64,000 nt of DNA from Ignavibacteria bacterium (GCA_016844745.1 JAERMQ010000013.1:1-64000); one strand, 5' to 3'; counted from the stretch's first letter, positions 7,482 through 19,300 are shown. Notes: a model not told the origin generated them from the sequence alone. Numbers and translations are program-made.

Positions 7482-10067
7482 TCAGTTTATTTCAATATGA
7501 ATAATTTCAAATGAGTCGTTGTTTTTTACTTTGAAATCAAGTGTTTCAGATACTTCTACGATTATTCCGTTCATGATTTTGATTAGTTCTTTCTCTTCAT
7601 CGAAGTTTTCAATTTGACTATATTTATCTTTATTAGTTAACAATTCTTCTTGAGCTTTTTCTTTTGTAAACTCCGTTACTTCCACTTTAAGAATAGAATC
7701 CAACCATATTGGGTCGTTTCTTTGAAGCATTTCAAACGATGAACTAAAATCAGCCACAATAACTTTATTAGTCATAAAATGATTATGGAGGGGCAAAATT
7801 AATATTTCATCGTAATAAGATTCGGATACGTTGCCAATAAATTTATTATACCCATTGGGATATTTCAACTTTTGGTAAAATCCTTCTTCTTTATAAAGAA
7901 GCATTGAATCAATTAGAATCAAATTTGGTATAAAATTTCTATTTCTTATATCGTTTATTGAATCATCAATAGCTTCACTAAGTTTAGTTAGATTCTTTGC
8001 AAATTTAGCATGTTTGAATAATTCAATAAAAAATGAATTATCTACCGTTCTTGAAACTTCAAGACCAAAATTTATTCCAAAAATCTCTTGATAGTTTTCA
8101 TCAATAAACATACGTTTACAATTCTCTAACTTAACATAAGCAATTGACCTTTTAAGTTCAACTTCCAAATCAGGTATCAGGATTAAATCAAAATGTCGGA
8201 ACAAAACTTCTACAAATTGAGATTCTTTCCATTGTTTCAACATCTGGCTTTTGAAATTATCAATTTTTGATTGAGATAGAGGTGATAATGCTATAGCTTT
8301 TTCCTTAATTTGATTATGATTCTCTTTTAAGGATTTAAAAAAAGACTCAACTGAACTGAATCTAATTTCAGTTTCATCAATAGATAAGCCTAAAATAAAC
8401 GTAAATTTAGTGTCAAACTCTTTTCTGATAAACTCTATTGAACTTTTGATATTATCATCAAGGAAATCAAATTGTTCGGAATCTTCAATGCTATTAATGA
8501 TGGTTTGAAAATTGTCTTTGAGAGAATTTTCCATAATCAATTTTATCACAAAACCTAATACTAACCATGATGAGGTGCTAGGAACCCAGTACGATTTACC
8601 TGGCAATATATCTTCAGGAGGAAATGTCCATCTTGTCCAACCAAGATTATCTTGCTCAAAGTCAATTTTTACAAGATAAAGCAGAACATCAATTGCTTCA
8701 TTCATATTACCCAAAGTCACATCTACTGCTTTTGAAAATTCTTCAAATTCATTTAAACTGAAAATATTTCTTATATAAAGATCGAGTGACCATGAATAAA
8801 GTCCGAATTTTGCCAAATACAAAGTTCTTTTGACCTTCTCCTTCTGTTCTATTTCTTCTTTCAGAAGTTCAATCTCATTTGAATTTTGCAATATATCCTT
8901 CTGCAAGTCACTTAGCTTGAATCTTAGCTCGTATTCTTTAGTAGATTCAATATCTACTCCACCAAGTTGAATTAAAGTATTGATTCCATAATTCCACAAG
9001 GATAAATCTTTTCTCTCGAGTATCTTTTTTAAGGCTTGGTTTATTGAGAAAATAATGAGTTGACTAAAATTGTTAAATTCTTTCAAATCAGAAATTTCAT
9101 TTTTTTCTCTATACCCAAATTTTAGTGTGTAACTATAAACTTCAGAAAGTCGAAGTAATAGGTATTCAGACAATTCTTTTTTGTAAAAGTCCTTAGTTTC
9201 AATTAAATCAATAAAATATGAAGGATGAGAAATTAATTGATTGATTAATTGAGGGTTTTTATTTTCTATTCCATAATTCCAGAAATCAGCTATGATATTA
9301 AAACTGTTATAACAAGCTTGACGATTTCCCTGATTAACAGACTGTTCAAAAATCAAATAAATATTTCTACTGATGTCATTTGTAAAGAATGAGTTTGGTT
9401 GTTTGTTCAAAATGTTTGTTAGCAAATTTGTTATCTTCTTTATTAGAATCTTATCATCTTCAAGTATAGATTGAAAGAACCTATCTATCATTCTTTTCTT
9501 AAGTTTAAAAAGGTAATCATGTTGGAACTCTTTTTTTGTCTCAAAAGCTACAAAATTGATGAGTTCTAAAAATTTGTCAAACAAAAAATCTGTGGTCAAT
9601 AATTTGAAGATTCTATAAAGTATAAAAATCAAGAAAAACATTTCCAAAATAATTGAATATATTGAAAGGACTGTAATCCTAATAAATATGTCGCCTTTAA
9701 CACAATTAGCAAGGAATAAAGAGTTAGCAAGAATTAAATCTATTATAATTCCAGCAGTAAATCCAAGAAATGGGAATAAAAATGTCTCTGAAAAAAGGAT
9801 TGGTATAACTTCCTCATAGTCTTTTTTAAGTTGGATAATCGAGAAAATAATTGCAAAAATTGCTATAGCTCCACTAAAGACAGTGATTAATTCAGATAAT
9901 CTGCTTTTAAGAAGCTCATTAGCTACAATTTCACTATAAACAAATAAAACAGGTAGTTTTAAATCAATAAAACAAAATAAAAAGATTACTTGAACAAATA
10001 AAAAGGAATACAAAATTCCTAAAGGATTCTTGAATTTACTGATAATATTCCTTAAGAGTTTTTTCAT
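7482..10067 (-). CDS. Large membrane protein of the defence block, function unknown
   Basis: The 861-residue protein has about five hydrophobic segments in the first 160 residues, including LYSFLFVQVIFLFCFI, ITVFSGAIAIFAIIFSI, FPFLGFTAGIIIDLIL and SIYSIILEMFFLIFILY. About 700 mostly helical, polar and charged residues follow, with a coiled-coil-like stretch near 390-410 (LQKDILQNSNEIELLKEEIE). I do not recognise the family. It lies 3 bp from the SNF2 helicase gene and 11 bp from the GmrSD-like gene, so it probably belongs to the same transcription unit. A membrane sensor or abortive effector is a guess. Confidence 0.6.
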   Translation of the reverse strand: MKKLLRNIISKFKNPLGILYSFLFVQVIFLFCFIDLKLPVLFVYSEIVANELLKSRLSELITVFSGAIAIFAIIFSIIQLKKDYEEVIPILFSETFLFPFLGFTAGIIIDLILANSLFLANCVKGDIFIRITVLSIYSIILEMFFLIFILYRIFKLLTTDFLFDKFLELINFVAFETKKEFQHDYLFKLKKRMIDRFFQSILEDDKILIKKITNLLTNILNKQPNSFFTNDISRNIYLIFEQSVNQGNRQACYNSFNIIADFWNYGIENKNPQLINQLISHPSYFIDLIETKDFYKKELSEYLLLRLSEVYSYTLKFGYREKNEISDLKEFNNFSQLIIFSINQALKKILERKDLSLWNYGINTLIQLGGVDIESTKEYELRFKLSDLQKDILQNSNEIELLKEEIEQKEKVKRTLYLAKFGLYSWSLDLYIRNIFSLNEFEEFSKAVDVTLGNMNEAIDVLLYLVKIDFEQDNLGWTRWTFPPEDILPGKSYWVPSTSSWLVLGFVIKLIMENSLKDNFQTIINSIEDSEQFDFLDDNIKSSIEFIRKEFDTKFTFILGLSIDETEIRFSSVESFFKSLKENHNQIKEKAIALSPLSQSKIDNFKSQMLKQWKESQFVEVLFRHFDLILIPDLEVELKRSIAYVKLENCKRMFIDENYQEIFGINFGLEVSRTVDNSFFIELFKHAKFAKNLTKLSEAIDDSINDIRNRNFIPNLILIDSMLLYKEEGFYQKLKYPNGYNKFIGNVSESYYDEILILPLHNHFMTNKVIVADFSSSFEMLQRNDPIWLDSILKVEVTEFTKEKAQEELLTNKDKYSQIENFDEEKELIKIMNGIIVEVSETLDFKVKNNDSFEIIHIEIN

Positions 10068-10070
10068 CGA

Positions 10071-12776
10071 TTACCATCCCTTGCTCAATATTGTTCTTCT
10101 TTCTGTTCTGTCTAAAACTGTTGAACAGCTTTCCCAATCGATATTTCCGACATTCTTTTCATATCTTATCTCGAATGGATGGCTTTTGGGTATATTATCG
10201 ATTATTTGTTCGGCTTGATCAATTTCATTCAATGCGACCTGAACCCAAACATCTTCTAAGACATCAGGAATCTGCCCAAACAAACTGTGTATATTTTGTA
10301 ACCTTGTAGATAGAATGCCATGAACTCTGTCCTCAACTGAATTACGATACCGCATATTGTAAATCCAAACATCTTCACTTACTTGACCAATTCTTTGTAT
10401 TCTTCCTTTTCTTTGTTCCAAACGAGTTGGATTCCATGGAAGGTCAAGATTGATTAGTGTACTTAAGGTTTGTAAATTTAATCCTTCACTAGCTGCATCA
10501 GTACCCAACAATAGTCTGAGTTGTCTATTCTTAACCATTTTTTTCAAATCTTCTTTTGTTTTTCGTTGATAAATACCATCAATAAAAACACCAGATTTAT
10601 CTCCACCAGCATACAATCCAATGACCTCACCCGGAATATCAAGTGTGATTTTTTCAGCTACCCATCTTATTGAATCATAATATTGAGAGAAAACTATGCA
10701 ACCTCTGTCGAGCCATTTTTCTTTTATGAGTAGTAATAATAATTGTTTGTACTTCGGGTCTTCTTCAATATGCTCATCGAGAATGGTTACGAACTTCTGT
10801 AAGCAAGCAACTTCCTTTTTAGTAAAATCACGGAATTGATTAGTGGCGATGAAACTTCCATTTTCCTCGTCGTCGTCATCTTCTTCCGCAACATTGATAT
10901 TATTATTCAACATTCCTTGAGCTGTATTTCTACCTGCAATCATTGTGCTACCAACTCTTCTCAATAAAAGTGTTTTTATAAAGCCACTGGATTTAATTCT
11001 TTCCTTTAATAATATTGAGAATTGTTCTGCTGTTTCATAAGCATCTTGAAGATATGGAGTCAAACTTATTGATTCTTCTTCACTTTCTCCAAATAAAAGC
11101 AATTTGATTTTTTTTAAATAAGATTCTCCGGTTTCAGGGTTTATCTCGTTTTCAAGAAATTCTCTTGTTCTTCTGACTATGTGTCTGATGAATGGATTGT
11201 GACTTTGGATAAAATTATCTGAAATCATTTTTTGGAGATATACTTTTGCTTGTGATTGCATAGAATCAAATCGACTACCCTCGACTACGTGGACTTCATC
11301 AGGAATTTTAAGAAGTCTTCTGAATGTGCCGAAAGTTTTAGGATCTTCTTCTTTATTTGGCAATGGATTCCTAATCCAATCCCAGTATTCACTCTCGTTT
11401 TCACAATTGGCTCTACCCATCACATAATCTAAGGCTGTTTTTGGGTCAGAACGCCATTTACTATTATAATCGTTACCTAGAACATAATCGTTTCCCTGAG
11501 CTAAGATGTATAGTAAATCCCAGGCTTCTATCGGATTGATTTGTACAGGTGTGGCTGTAGCTAATAGCATGTTTTTGGTATTTGTTGAAACATGAAGTAG
11601 AAACTCCATCAGATTGTTTGGTTCTGGACGCCTATTTTCTTTCCCAGGAGCTAAATTTCGTCTTCTTGCTCTATGCGATTCATCAACAATAATACATTCA
11701 AATTCCATGCTCTTTATCTTTTCAATTACTTCAGATCTGGATGTTATTAATCCCTGAGAAATTATTCCTATTCGCCTAGGACATTTTTTAAATCCGTTTT
11801 CTTCTTTTCCCGGATGTTCAATACCATTCTCATCAATCCACAGTTTTCCGTTCCAAACAGCTGAGGGCATATCCAATAAATTATGAAGTTCATCTTGCCA
11901 CTGCCATAATAAAGTTTTAGGTGCGATTATAAGAATTGGTTTATCAGAATCAAGTGCCATCAGTTGGGCTGAAAGAGCAAGTTGTACAGTTTTTCCTAAA
12001 CCTACCATATCTGCTAAAATGTATCTTGCTCCTGAACCAAATTTAAATGACCTATATACAAGGTCAATGAAATATTTTTGATGCTCCCATAGACCGTATT
12101 CTTTTCTAAAAATTGGTGTTTCAATGATTGGAGATGCCGGATTTTCATCCTTCTTCCATAACTCAATATCATAGATTACTTTTCTTACTGAAATTCTTTT
12201 TATATCCTCTATGATAAAATTTGATAAAGGTTTGGCTGATGGATGTGTCCATAAATAATCAAACTCTTTTTGAACAAATGCAATTGCTTCTTCAGAATCA
12301 TCTTCCCAGGCAAGTTCATAATTATAATTCCAGCCAGAAGAAGTTTCATTCATACTGCCAAGAAATGCTGTTTTGCTCCCATTTTCTAAGGTGATTACTC
12401 CAGCTTTACCGTGAATAAGTCCAAAACACTCATTTGGAATAACTTTTACCTGCATTTTCCCAGTTTTCAGAAGTTGATGTAATTTCTGAAGTCTCTCCGG
12501 TATAGAAGAAAATTTTTCCTCTGGTTTTATACCACACCACTCAATTCGCATTCCTTGATGAGCCGCACTTAACGACCTGACATCATCAATATGAAGCTGT
12601 GAATTGCATATTATTCTGATATTTCCTTTGACACTATCTATAGTTTCTCCGGCAACTTCAATTATGGACGAACTAAAATATCCGGCAATCCTATCATAAC
12701 ATTGAGCATCTTTGAGCCTGCTCTTTAATAATGTTTCTCCAATATTATCTTGTAAGGATGAGTAGCGGTGTATCAT
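10071..12776 (-). CDS. PLD-domain SNF2-family helicase (defence-associated)
   Basis: The 901-residue protein joins a phospholipase-D-like N-terminus (LIHGKAGVITLENG, then GSMNETSSGWNYNYELAW, the HxK and GS-N signature, about residues 120-155) to a two-lobe SNF2 helicase. Helicase motifs are ADMVGLGKTVQLAL (Walker A, near 257), DESHRARRR (II), LATATPVQ (III) and GTDAASEGLNLQTLSTL with WNPTRLEQRKGRIQRIGQ (V-VI). It should be a DNA-dependent ATPase that remodels or translocates on DNA; the single PLD half-site suggests a dimeric phosphodiesterase. It is separated by 2 bp from the DUF1156 methylase. This pairing with DUF1156, DUF3780 and DUF499 genes is a recurrent anti-phage gene set. Confidence 0.85.
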   Translation of the reverse strand: MIHRYSSLQDNIGETLLKSRLKDAQCYDRIAGYFSSSIIEVAGETIDSVKGNIRIICNSQLHIDDVRSLSAAHQGMRIEWCGIKPEEKFSSIPERLQKLHQLLKTGKMQVKVIPNECFGLIHGKAGVITLENGSKTAFLGSMNETSSGWNYNYELAWEDDSEEAIAFVQKEFDYLWTHPSAKPLSNFIIEDIKRISVRKVIYDIELWKKDENPASPIIETPIFRKEYGLWEHQKYFIDLVYRSFKFGSGARYILADMVGLGKTVQLALSAQLMALDSDKPILIIAPKTLLWQWQDELHNLLDMPSAVWNGKLWIDENGIEHPGKEENGFKKCPRRIGIISQGLITSRSEVIEKIKSMEFECIIVDESHRARRRNLAPGKENRRPEPNNLMEFLLHVSTNTKNMLLATATPVQINPIEAWDLLYILAQGNDYVLGNDYNSKWRSDPKTALDYVMGRANCENESEYWDWIRNPLPNKEEDPKTFGTFRRLLKIPDEVHVVEGSRFDSMQSQAKVYLQKMISDNFIQSHNPFIRHIVRRTREFLENEINPETGESYLKKIKLLLFGESEEESISLTPYLQDAYETAEQFSILLKERIKSSGFIKTLLLRRVGSTMIAGRNTAQGMLNNNINVAEEDDDDEENGSFIATNQFRDFTKKEVACLQKFVTILDEHIEEDPKYKQLLLLLIKEKWLDRGCIVFSQYYDSIRWVAEKITLDIPGEVIGLYAGGDKSGVFIDGIYQRKTKEDLKKMVKNRQLRLLLGTDAASEGLNLQTLSTLINLDLPWNPTRLEQRKGRIQRIGQVSEDVWIYNMRYRNSVEDRVHGILSTRLQNIHSLFGQIPDVLEDVWVQVALNEIDQAEQIIDNIPKSHPFEIRYEKNVGNIDWESCSTVLDRTERRTILSKGW

Positions 12777-12778
12777 AA

Positions 12779-15700
12779 TTAAACCCCGTCATTTCCTACT
12801 AATTCGGTCAAGAATTTGGCATATAAAGCTTCATTATGCCAATGTTCAAGATTCCCAAATTGGTCTAATTTTGATAAATATTCGAGTAGTGCGATTATAT
12901 TTGTTCGCAAATTCCAGTAATCAGGAATTTCGTTCTTTAACCAGTTTCTACCAACCTGTGCGTCTTCTTTTTTTATACTTTGATGAATAGCCATCAGAAC
13001 ATTTCTTATGAGAGAATTGCTAAATTTATCATCGTTACCAATATATTTTGTTCCGAATTCCATAGCTGTTTTTACTCTTGCCTGATTTGCTTTAACAGAT
13101 GCCAGAAAGAATTTATAATCTCCCACACCAAATCCACGAGCTAATTCTTGATATGCAGACAACTCTTTAATATGGTCTTTTTCGAGTTCAATACCTTTTA
13201 TATAAAATCTTTCTTCTGGTATCAGGTTTTTCCAAATGAACGAATCAAATCCGGTTGGGATGAGATAATCATAAGCTATTTTAATAGCTTCATATATGAT
13301 TTCTTCAATCACCGAAGGATTATTCTTATCCTTTGGTTTTGAAAGTTCGTAATCAATATCAATATCTTCAATGTTTTTATATGAAGTTAATACTTTCAAT
13401 GATGCGGCATAAGCGGCAAGCAAATAGTCGGGGTCGTTAAAGTTAGGGTCTTCTTTATCATCAATATCACGCATAGAGTCAATTTGGCTTTTTACTTCGT
13501 GCTCAATCTCAGGATAGAGTTCATCCCTATAAGCAGTTGCTTCTGATGATTGTTTCCTAAGTATTAAAAGCACAGTCCCTTTAATATAATTACCTTGCTT
13601 CAGACCAGTAGCCTCAGTTTCGGTAGCGATGTTCCATGCAGTAGTTACCTGCAAACCAGCAGACCACATAATCAAAGTTAAATCAGCCCATACAGATGGA
13701 TCTTGATGAGTGAACATTACAATCTGCATTCCATTGTCGGGCATATTTTTAGCAAGATTATTATAGATTTCAACCATACTTTGATTAAATTCAATTCCTT
13801 TTCCTTGAACCGCTAAAACCCTCTTACTTTCAGAGTACCAATTAGGAAAAACTCTTTGCAAGTGTATTTTATTCCATGAGAGAAAAAATTCCGATAATTC
13901 ATGATAGTTTATAGCATCAGCATAAGGTGGATCAGTTACCCAAAAAGTACTGTTGTGAGAAACATGTCTCGCATCACCAAGATTAAATTTAGCAATAATA
14001 TCAGTGTAATAATTATTGATATTAAAAATCCAACTACTTTCAAGTTCTGATAAAGATCTTGTGCTAAAATTCGTCATAGTATTTAAAGCTTGATTACTAT
14101 AAGTATCACTAACTTTTTCGATTACAGCTGCAGGATTCCATTTGCTTAATTTCGAACTCCAATTACAACATTTATTTATTCCTAAAAGACCAACAACTTT
14201 CTCAAATTGATTTTCAGCAATATGAGAAACAGTTTCTGATATTTTTCCATGAATTAATAGTTGTCTCGGATTGAATAACTGGTGCCAGTATTTCCAACCT
14301 CGGTTTCTTATAGGTTCAGCTGTTTTCTCCCCCTCAATTATTTCATCAGAAGGTATATAACCACTTTTCTGCCATATATTGAAATTCTCGTTTAAGAGTT
14401 GAACAACTTTCTGTTCTCTGATAATGTCATTTTCGTTAGGTGCAACATAATGCTTTATTTGATAATATTTATCTTTAACTGCATCATATTTCAATTCTTC
14501 GTATTTTATACAATATAATCTATCTTGAAAAACATCGTTCTGTCTTGGAATGAATTCATGTTTTTCCCACTTTCTAAGTCCATATTGAATTTCACCTGTT
14601 TTATTTTTTCTATCATTTCTTATAACAGCAATTGGTGTTTCTGCAAGACAATTTGGGCACCATAAATTGTTTTCTCTACTTGTCACAAAATTATCAGCAA
14701 TAATCAATTCCTTTGATGATACACCCTGCTTTATTTCAATATCAAAATATCCCTGTGGGTTATTATGTAATATAGCGATAGTATTCGTTCCTTTTCCAAT
14801 AATCCAAGTAGAAGATAATGGCACTTTATAACCACATTCTGGGCAGCTAACTTCATTGCAATATAAATAAGATAATGCTTTCCAACCTTCTTCATTCTTT
14901 TCAATGCCCCAATTTTCAACCTGTAGTTTAACAGAGTTATAAACTTTTTCTTGAAAAATTCTAATCTTTTCAACTTCTTCGTTTGATGCTCCATTGATAT
15001 TCAAACTTGCCCAAGTTAGAAGCATTGCTATAGGATTTAAGTCGGATGCAAAAACGTTAAATCCCATACGAGCTGCCTCAAAAGGGATACTGCCACCACC
15101 TGAGAAACAATCTCCAACAGTAGGGACTTCTCCGAATTTTCTAATACCCAACTCTTGAATCAATTCTCTCAGATTACTTGAGTGAGTGTGTAAATGGCTG
15201 TTGATTATAGCCCATTCTTTTGGGTCTTCTAAATCAACTTCCTCAGGTCTTCGACAATAAGTTAACCTTTCGTCGTAACTCATTTTGTGAAAGGCTAAAT
15301 ATTGAGCTAAATCCTGTGGCTTTTGAAATCGTTCTTTTAATTTTTTGTATTTATCTCGTTTTTTCGTTGCTTCTTCAATATCATCATCAGAAAATGTTAT
15401 AGATAGCTGGTTTTCATATTCTTTAAAATTTTTCTTATAGTCAAAAAGACCAGTATCATTAACATTAAAAAGAAGTTCTTTTTCCTTTAAGGTTAAAAGA
15501 TCATAAACAAGGCTTTTTTCAATGGATTTGTACTTTCTTAACCATAAGCCAGAATCATCCATTGTTAGTATCTTTAGAAATATTTCTCTATCTTTTTTAG
15601 GGTTGTCACTTGCTGGCATCAACAAACCTAAAAGTGATGTCCTTACTAAGATTAAAGGCTTACGTCCCCACCATTTTCCCAACCCTGTTAGAGTTTGACC

Positions 15701-15787
15701 TAAATTAGCTTTTCTTTCTTTATAACTTTCCTTCGATACTTTCGATACCGGGAATTGAACTTCGATAAATGATTTACTATCAGACAT
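12779..15787 (-). CDS. DUF1156 adenine-specific DNA methyltransferase
   Basis: About 1002 residues. The N-terminal DUF1156 signature is visible (GLGKWWGRKPLILVR). SAM-binding motif I is VGDCFSGGGSIPFEAARMG followed by FASDLNPIA, and catalytic motif IV is DPPYADAINYHELSEFF, typical of N6-adenine or N4-cytosine methylases. A zinc-ribbon insertion carries CPECGYK and WCPNCLAE. I chose the ATG at 15787 because GGAG lies 7 nt upstream; an in-frame ATG at 15799 is the alternative. The enzyme presumably modifies host DNA while the neighbouring ATPase and helicase act on unmodified phage DNA. The recognition sequence is unknown. Confidence 0.88.
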   Translation of the reverse strand: MSDSKSFIEVQFPVSKVSKESYKERKANLGQTLTGLGKWWGRKPLILVRTSLLGLLMPASDNPKKDREIFLKILTMDDSGLWLRKYKSIEKSLVYDLLTLKEKELLFNVNDTGLFDYKKNFKEYENQLSITFSDDDIEEATKKRDKYKKLKERFQKPQDLAQYLAFHKMSYDERLTYCRRPEEVDLEDPKEWAIINSHLHTHSSNLRELIQELGIRKFGEVPTVGDCFSGGGSIPFEAARMGFNVFASDLNPIAMLLTWASLNINGASNEEVEKIRIFQEKVYNSVKLQVENWGIEKNEEGWKALSYLYCNEVSCPECGYKVPLSSTWIIGKGTNTIAILHNNPQGYFDIEIKQGVSSKELIIADNFVTSRENNLWCPNCLAETPIAVIRNDRKNKTGEIQYGLRKWEKHEFIPRQNDVFQDRLYCIKYEELKYDAVKDKYYQIKHYVAPNENDIIREQKVVQLLNENFNIWQKSGYIPSDEIIEGEKTAEPIRNRGWKYWHQLFNPRQLLIHGKISETVSHIAENQFEKVVGLLGINKCCNWSSKLSKWNPAAVIEKVSDTYSNQALNTMTNFSTRSLSELESSWIFNINNYYTDIIAKFNLGDARHVSHNSTFWVTDPPYADAINYHELSEFFLSWNKIHLQRVFPNWYSESKRVLAVQGKGIEFNQSMVEIYNNLAKNMPDNGMQIVMFTHQDPSVWADLTLIMWSAGLQVTTAWNIATETEATGLKQGNYIKGTVLLILRKQSSEATAYRDELYPEIEHEVKSQIDSMRDIDDKEDPNFNDPDYLLAAYAASLKVLTSYKNIEDIDIDYELSKPKDKNNPSVIEEIIYEAIKIAYDYLIPTGFDSFIWKNLIPEERFYIKGIELEKDHIKELSAYQELARGFGVGDYKFFLASVKANQARVKTAMEFGTKYIGNDDKFSNSLIRNVLMAIHQSIKKEDAQVGRNWLKNEIPDYWNLRTNIIALLEYLSKLDQFGNLEHWHNEALYAKFLTELVGNDGV

Positions 15788-15801
15788 TTTTTTCTCCATT
15801 T

Positions 15802-16386
15802 TTAAGCTTTATATTCTTCCATTTTATCAGATACAAAATTGAACAGAGAAGTTTTGTAATCTCTTTCAGCAACTGGGTTATCTGTCAAAGCATATCTCAG
15901 AGCTATTCTCCAACCACGCTTATCGTCAATGTTTCCTGTTGAAGCATTTGTCATGGTATAAAGCCACCACCTCTCTTCTTGGCGTAATCCATTCCAATTC
16001 CGAAGAGCATTAGGTATAACCGATGGGTCACAATCTTCAATTGCCCAAGCAAGAACAACCATTTCCTTGCCAAATAATCTTTGAACTGGAACTTGCCCAA
16101 TTCTCCATGCACCAAGCTTATAGTTGCTAAGCTTTAACATAGCATTGAACTCTTCCCTAAGATTGTCTTTAATTAAATCCCATTTGTGCTTTGAAAGTAC
16201 AACTTTGGCTCTGTCAAATCGGTGATCAATTTTTTGGTCAAGATTTTGTTCTTGCTTTTCCTTATCCCACTCGAAACGCTCATAAATAACAACTTTTCCG
16301 TCGGATGCCTTAGGGATAATCACAAGAAAATGATGCCCTGATTCTTCCGGGTCAAAACCAAAGCCAAATATTTGCTTTGTTTCCAT
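15802..16386 (-). CDS. DUF3780 family defence-associated protein
   Basis: The 194-residue protein reads FGFGFDPEESGHHFLVIIPK at the start and contains GRAxRIGQ-like WRIGQVPVQRLFGKEMVVLA, NWNGLRQEERWWLYTMTNA and RGWRIALRYALTDNP. These fit the DUF3780 family as I know it, a small protein found almost only between DUF1156 and DUF499 genes. Its start overlaps the DUF499 stop by one base (TAATG), so the two should be co-translated. Its biochemical role is not established; it may be an adaptor within the complex. Confidence 0.75.
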   Translation of the reverse strand: METKQIFGFGFDPEESGHHFLVIIPKASDGKVVIYERFEWDKEKQEQNLDQKIDHRFDRAKVVLSKHKWDLIKDNLREEFNAMLKLSNYKLGAWRIGQVPVQRLFGKEMVVLAWAIEDCDPSVIPNALRNWNGLRQEERWWLYTMTNASTGNIDDKRGWRIALRYALTDNPVAERDYKTSLFNFVSDKMEEYKA

Positions 16387-19300
16387 TATTGTTTAACGTC
16401 CCCTTGGTTGATAGTTTTTTTATCAATTTTATTTTCAGCAATCCAATCTTCAAAATGTTGCCCAGATGGGAATTTCATATTAGTGTATTCAAAAGTCAAG
16501 TTGACATTACCAAGATCAGAGTATATATCCCTTGTCATTTCAAGCTGTTTTTCGATTCTATCCGAATTCAAATACAGCTTAGGATCAATTGTAGTCATCA
16601 GCCAATTTTCTTCAGAACTTTCATTGATTGTGATTATTATATTTATTATCAAATCATTTACTTCAACACCGTACTTCTTTAGCATTTGCAGTTCCTTGTA
16701 GGACTGATTGGTATCGGAAGTCTGTGTTTTGTGCCTATATTTTAATGGTTTTTGCTTATCTATGATTAAAGATATAGCTTGAGTATGGTCAATTTTTATT
16801 TGCAATGGTTCTGAGTATATGCCTTTTTTTTCTGCAATAGCAAGAACAAATGTTGAATTGCTCGGTATGGCGAAATCACCATTGTATATTCCACCATTTT
16901 CCTTTGGATCTGAACCATCGGTAGTGTATTTGATTACCGATTCTGGTGAAGCTTTCAATTCAACATATTTCTCATCATTTTTATCATAAACTCTATATTT
17001 CAATTTTATTGAATTTTTCCAAGTCTTAACTTCTCCGGATTCATGTTCGTTTTTTGAATCGATACAAAGGAAATTGATAATCATTTCCTGAGTTTCAAAT
17101 TTATCGAAATTCTCTATCTTGGTGGAAGCAGAAGTTGGCACACCATCAATTTCATAGAAAACTGTATCACCGTATTTTGGAGATATTTTTAAAGTAACAT
17201 TTCCTTTATCGTTTCTAAACATCTCTTGAATGAAGACATCAGTTTTCTCTTTTGGGAATGGTGGTTTTTCATAGTATCCGCTACCTTTGTCCTTCCACTC
17301 GTTCTTTTTTAACATTTCTTCCAACAATGCATCTAAAGCTTTTGGATGATGCCACTGCCATTGAGGATTTGTTGCGGCACGTCTTTTTACATCAACCCAT
17401 CTCATTTCTTTTTGAGTAAATAATCTATCTTCACATTTTTTCTTGAAAACATCAGAATTTGTTTCCTTTGTAAATTTCTGCTTAGAAATCAATAAATCTC
17501 TTATCTGTTGTTCAGCATTAAAATCATTGCCTTGGAATTCCATAAGAAAATCAGCACTTGATAAAATATCTTCGTTCCTAAAATGCGAAGGGAAATATAA
17601 AGTCATAAAGGTTTCTCGAGCTGATGACAATAAACTCAATAGAATTTTATGTTCTTTATCGCTTGCCATTTCGAATTGTGGGTTATTTTCAGGAACCCTT
17701 TCGTCTTTCATTCGGTTAATCACAACTTGAATAGCTTTGTACTCTTTAGCTACCTTCAGGAGGTTATCCATTGTATTTCTTTGACCGGATAGGAATAGAA
17801 TTCGGTTTTTAAATTGCGTGTCCTGAAATAATTTTTCAAGTTCCGGATTGATCCCACCCCTATAGTAAGGTTCAAATAGAATCAGTGCTATTTTATCTTC
17901 AGTAAGGTTAATCTCATCCAGAGCAGGAAATACAAGTATATTCTGGTAGCAATCACCAACTGTTGTTTTAAACTTATTTTGCAGAAACTGTTTGAGTTCC
18001 TTTTTAGCACTTTCATCATCATAAGAATCAACGAGTGAATTCAATTCTGCAATAAGATTCCTAAGATTTTTGAAGTAAAATCTTCCATCTTTATCAGCAT
18101 GCAGATACCATGCTTCAGAAATAAATTGGTCTAAGGACTTCTTAATTACCGTAATGTCCTTACCTGGCTCAGTAAGATACCCAATTACTTCTTTTCCGGT
18201 CAAACCTAAAAGTGCATTGGGTACATCTGCTAATGAAGAAATTAAAAGCAATTTGCTAAGATGCTGCATGCTTTCATCATGATTTATTGTATCAATGTAT
18301 TCTGCTACTGCTTTTCCTTTGTTAGCTATATCATGACTAATGGCACTAACTAACGAGTTATTGATTTGAGAAATCATTGTATGCATTTCTCCATCATTTA
18401 AATCCATCTCGTAAACATTAACAAGAAATTTCCCATCAACCTTATTACTCTCATATAATTGCTTGACCATAAGTCTCATAAGTCTGATTAGACCTCGAGT
18501 CTGCTGAAAACCTGTATTCTCTTTAAACCTTTCATAAAGCTCTTTTATGGATGGGTGGAAAGGATAAGAATCTTTTATTCCAAGAAAGATTTTATCCGCA
18601 GACATATTTGTTAACCCCATTTGACGAGCATCATTAATCGACTTTTTATAGGCATTTGCTATTTCGATAACTTCAGAATCGGCAGGTAAGGTTTCAAAAA
18701 TTCTTTTCTTTAGAATATGGTAAACTTCATCCGAACTGCTTCCTACCGGTACTAAATCTAATGAAGACCGGCTAATCTCGCTATCAAGTTCTTTAAAGGT
18801 CGATTGTAACAATCTGCTCCCACTTTCATAAGTAGCCTTTAAGTCAGAAATAACAATCAGAACATTAGAGAGTTCTTTTCTATTCAATGCATTGAATAAA
18901 TTAGCCAATGCTGTAGTTGTCACCACAGATAAATCGGAATTACCGATGGTCTTAGCTTTAGCATTTTCAAGGTAAGGTGGAATTTCATCCAAAAGGATTA
19001 GTGTCGGTTTATCCTTCAATAGGCTAATCCAAGCATTTTGACCAGGAGCCGATAAAGGAGTATAATAATCTTTAAAAAGCTCTTTATTTCCAAGTTGATT
19101 GGCTATCTCTCCCCAAATACCATAAGGTATATCGCTTTGTCTGCCAGTAAAAGAAACTACTCTAACTTCGCCTAAACTTTCATCATTATAGTTTTCTCCC
19201 ATCAATTTTTTTCTGTATTCAGGAAAAGCAGCCAATAATCCTAAAGCAATCATGTTATGAGTTTTACCTCCACCCATTGACTGAGTAAGTTTTATCAGTC

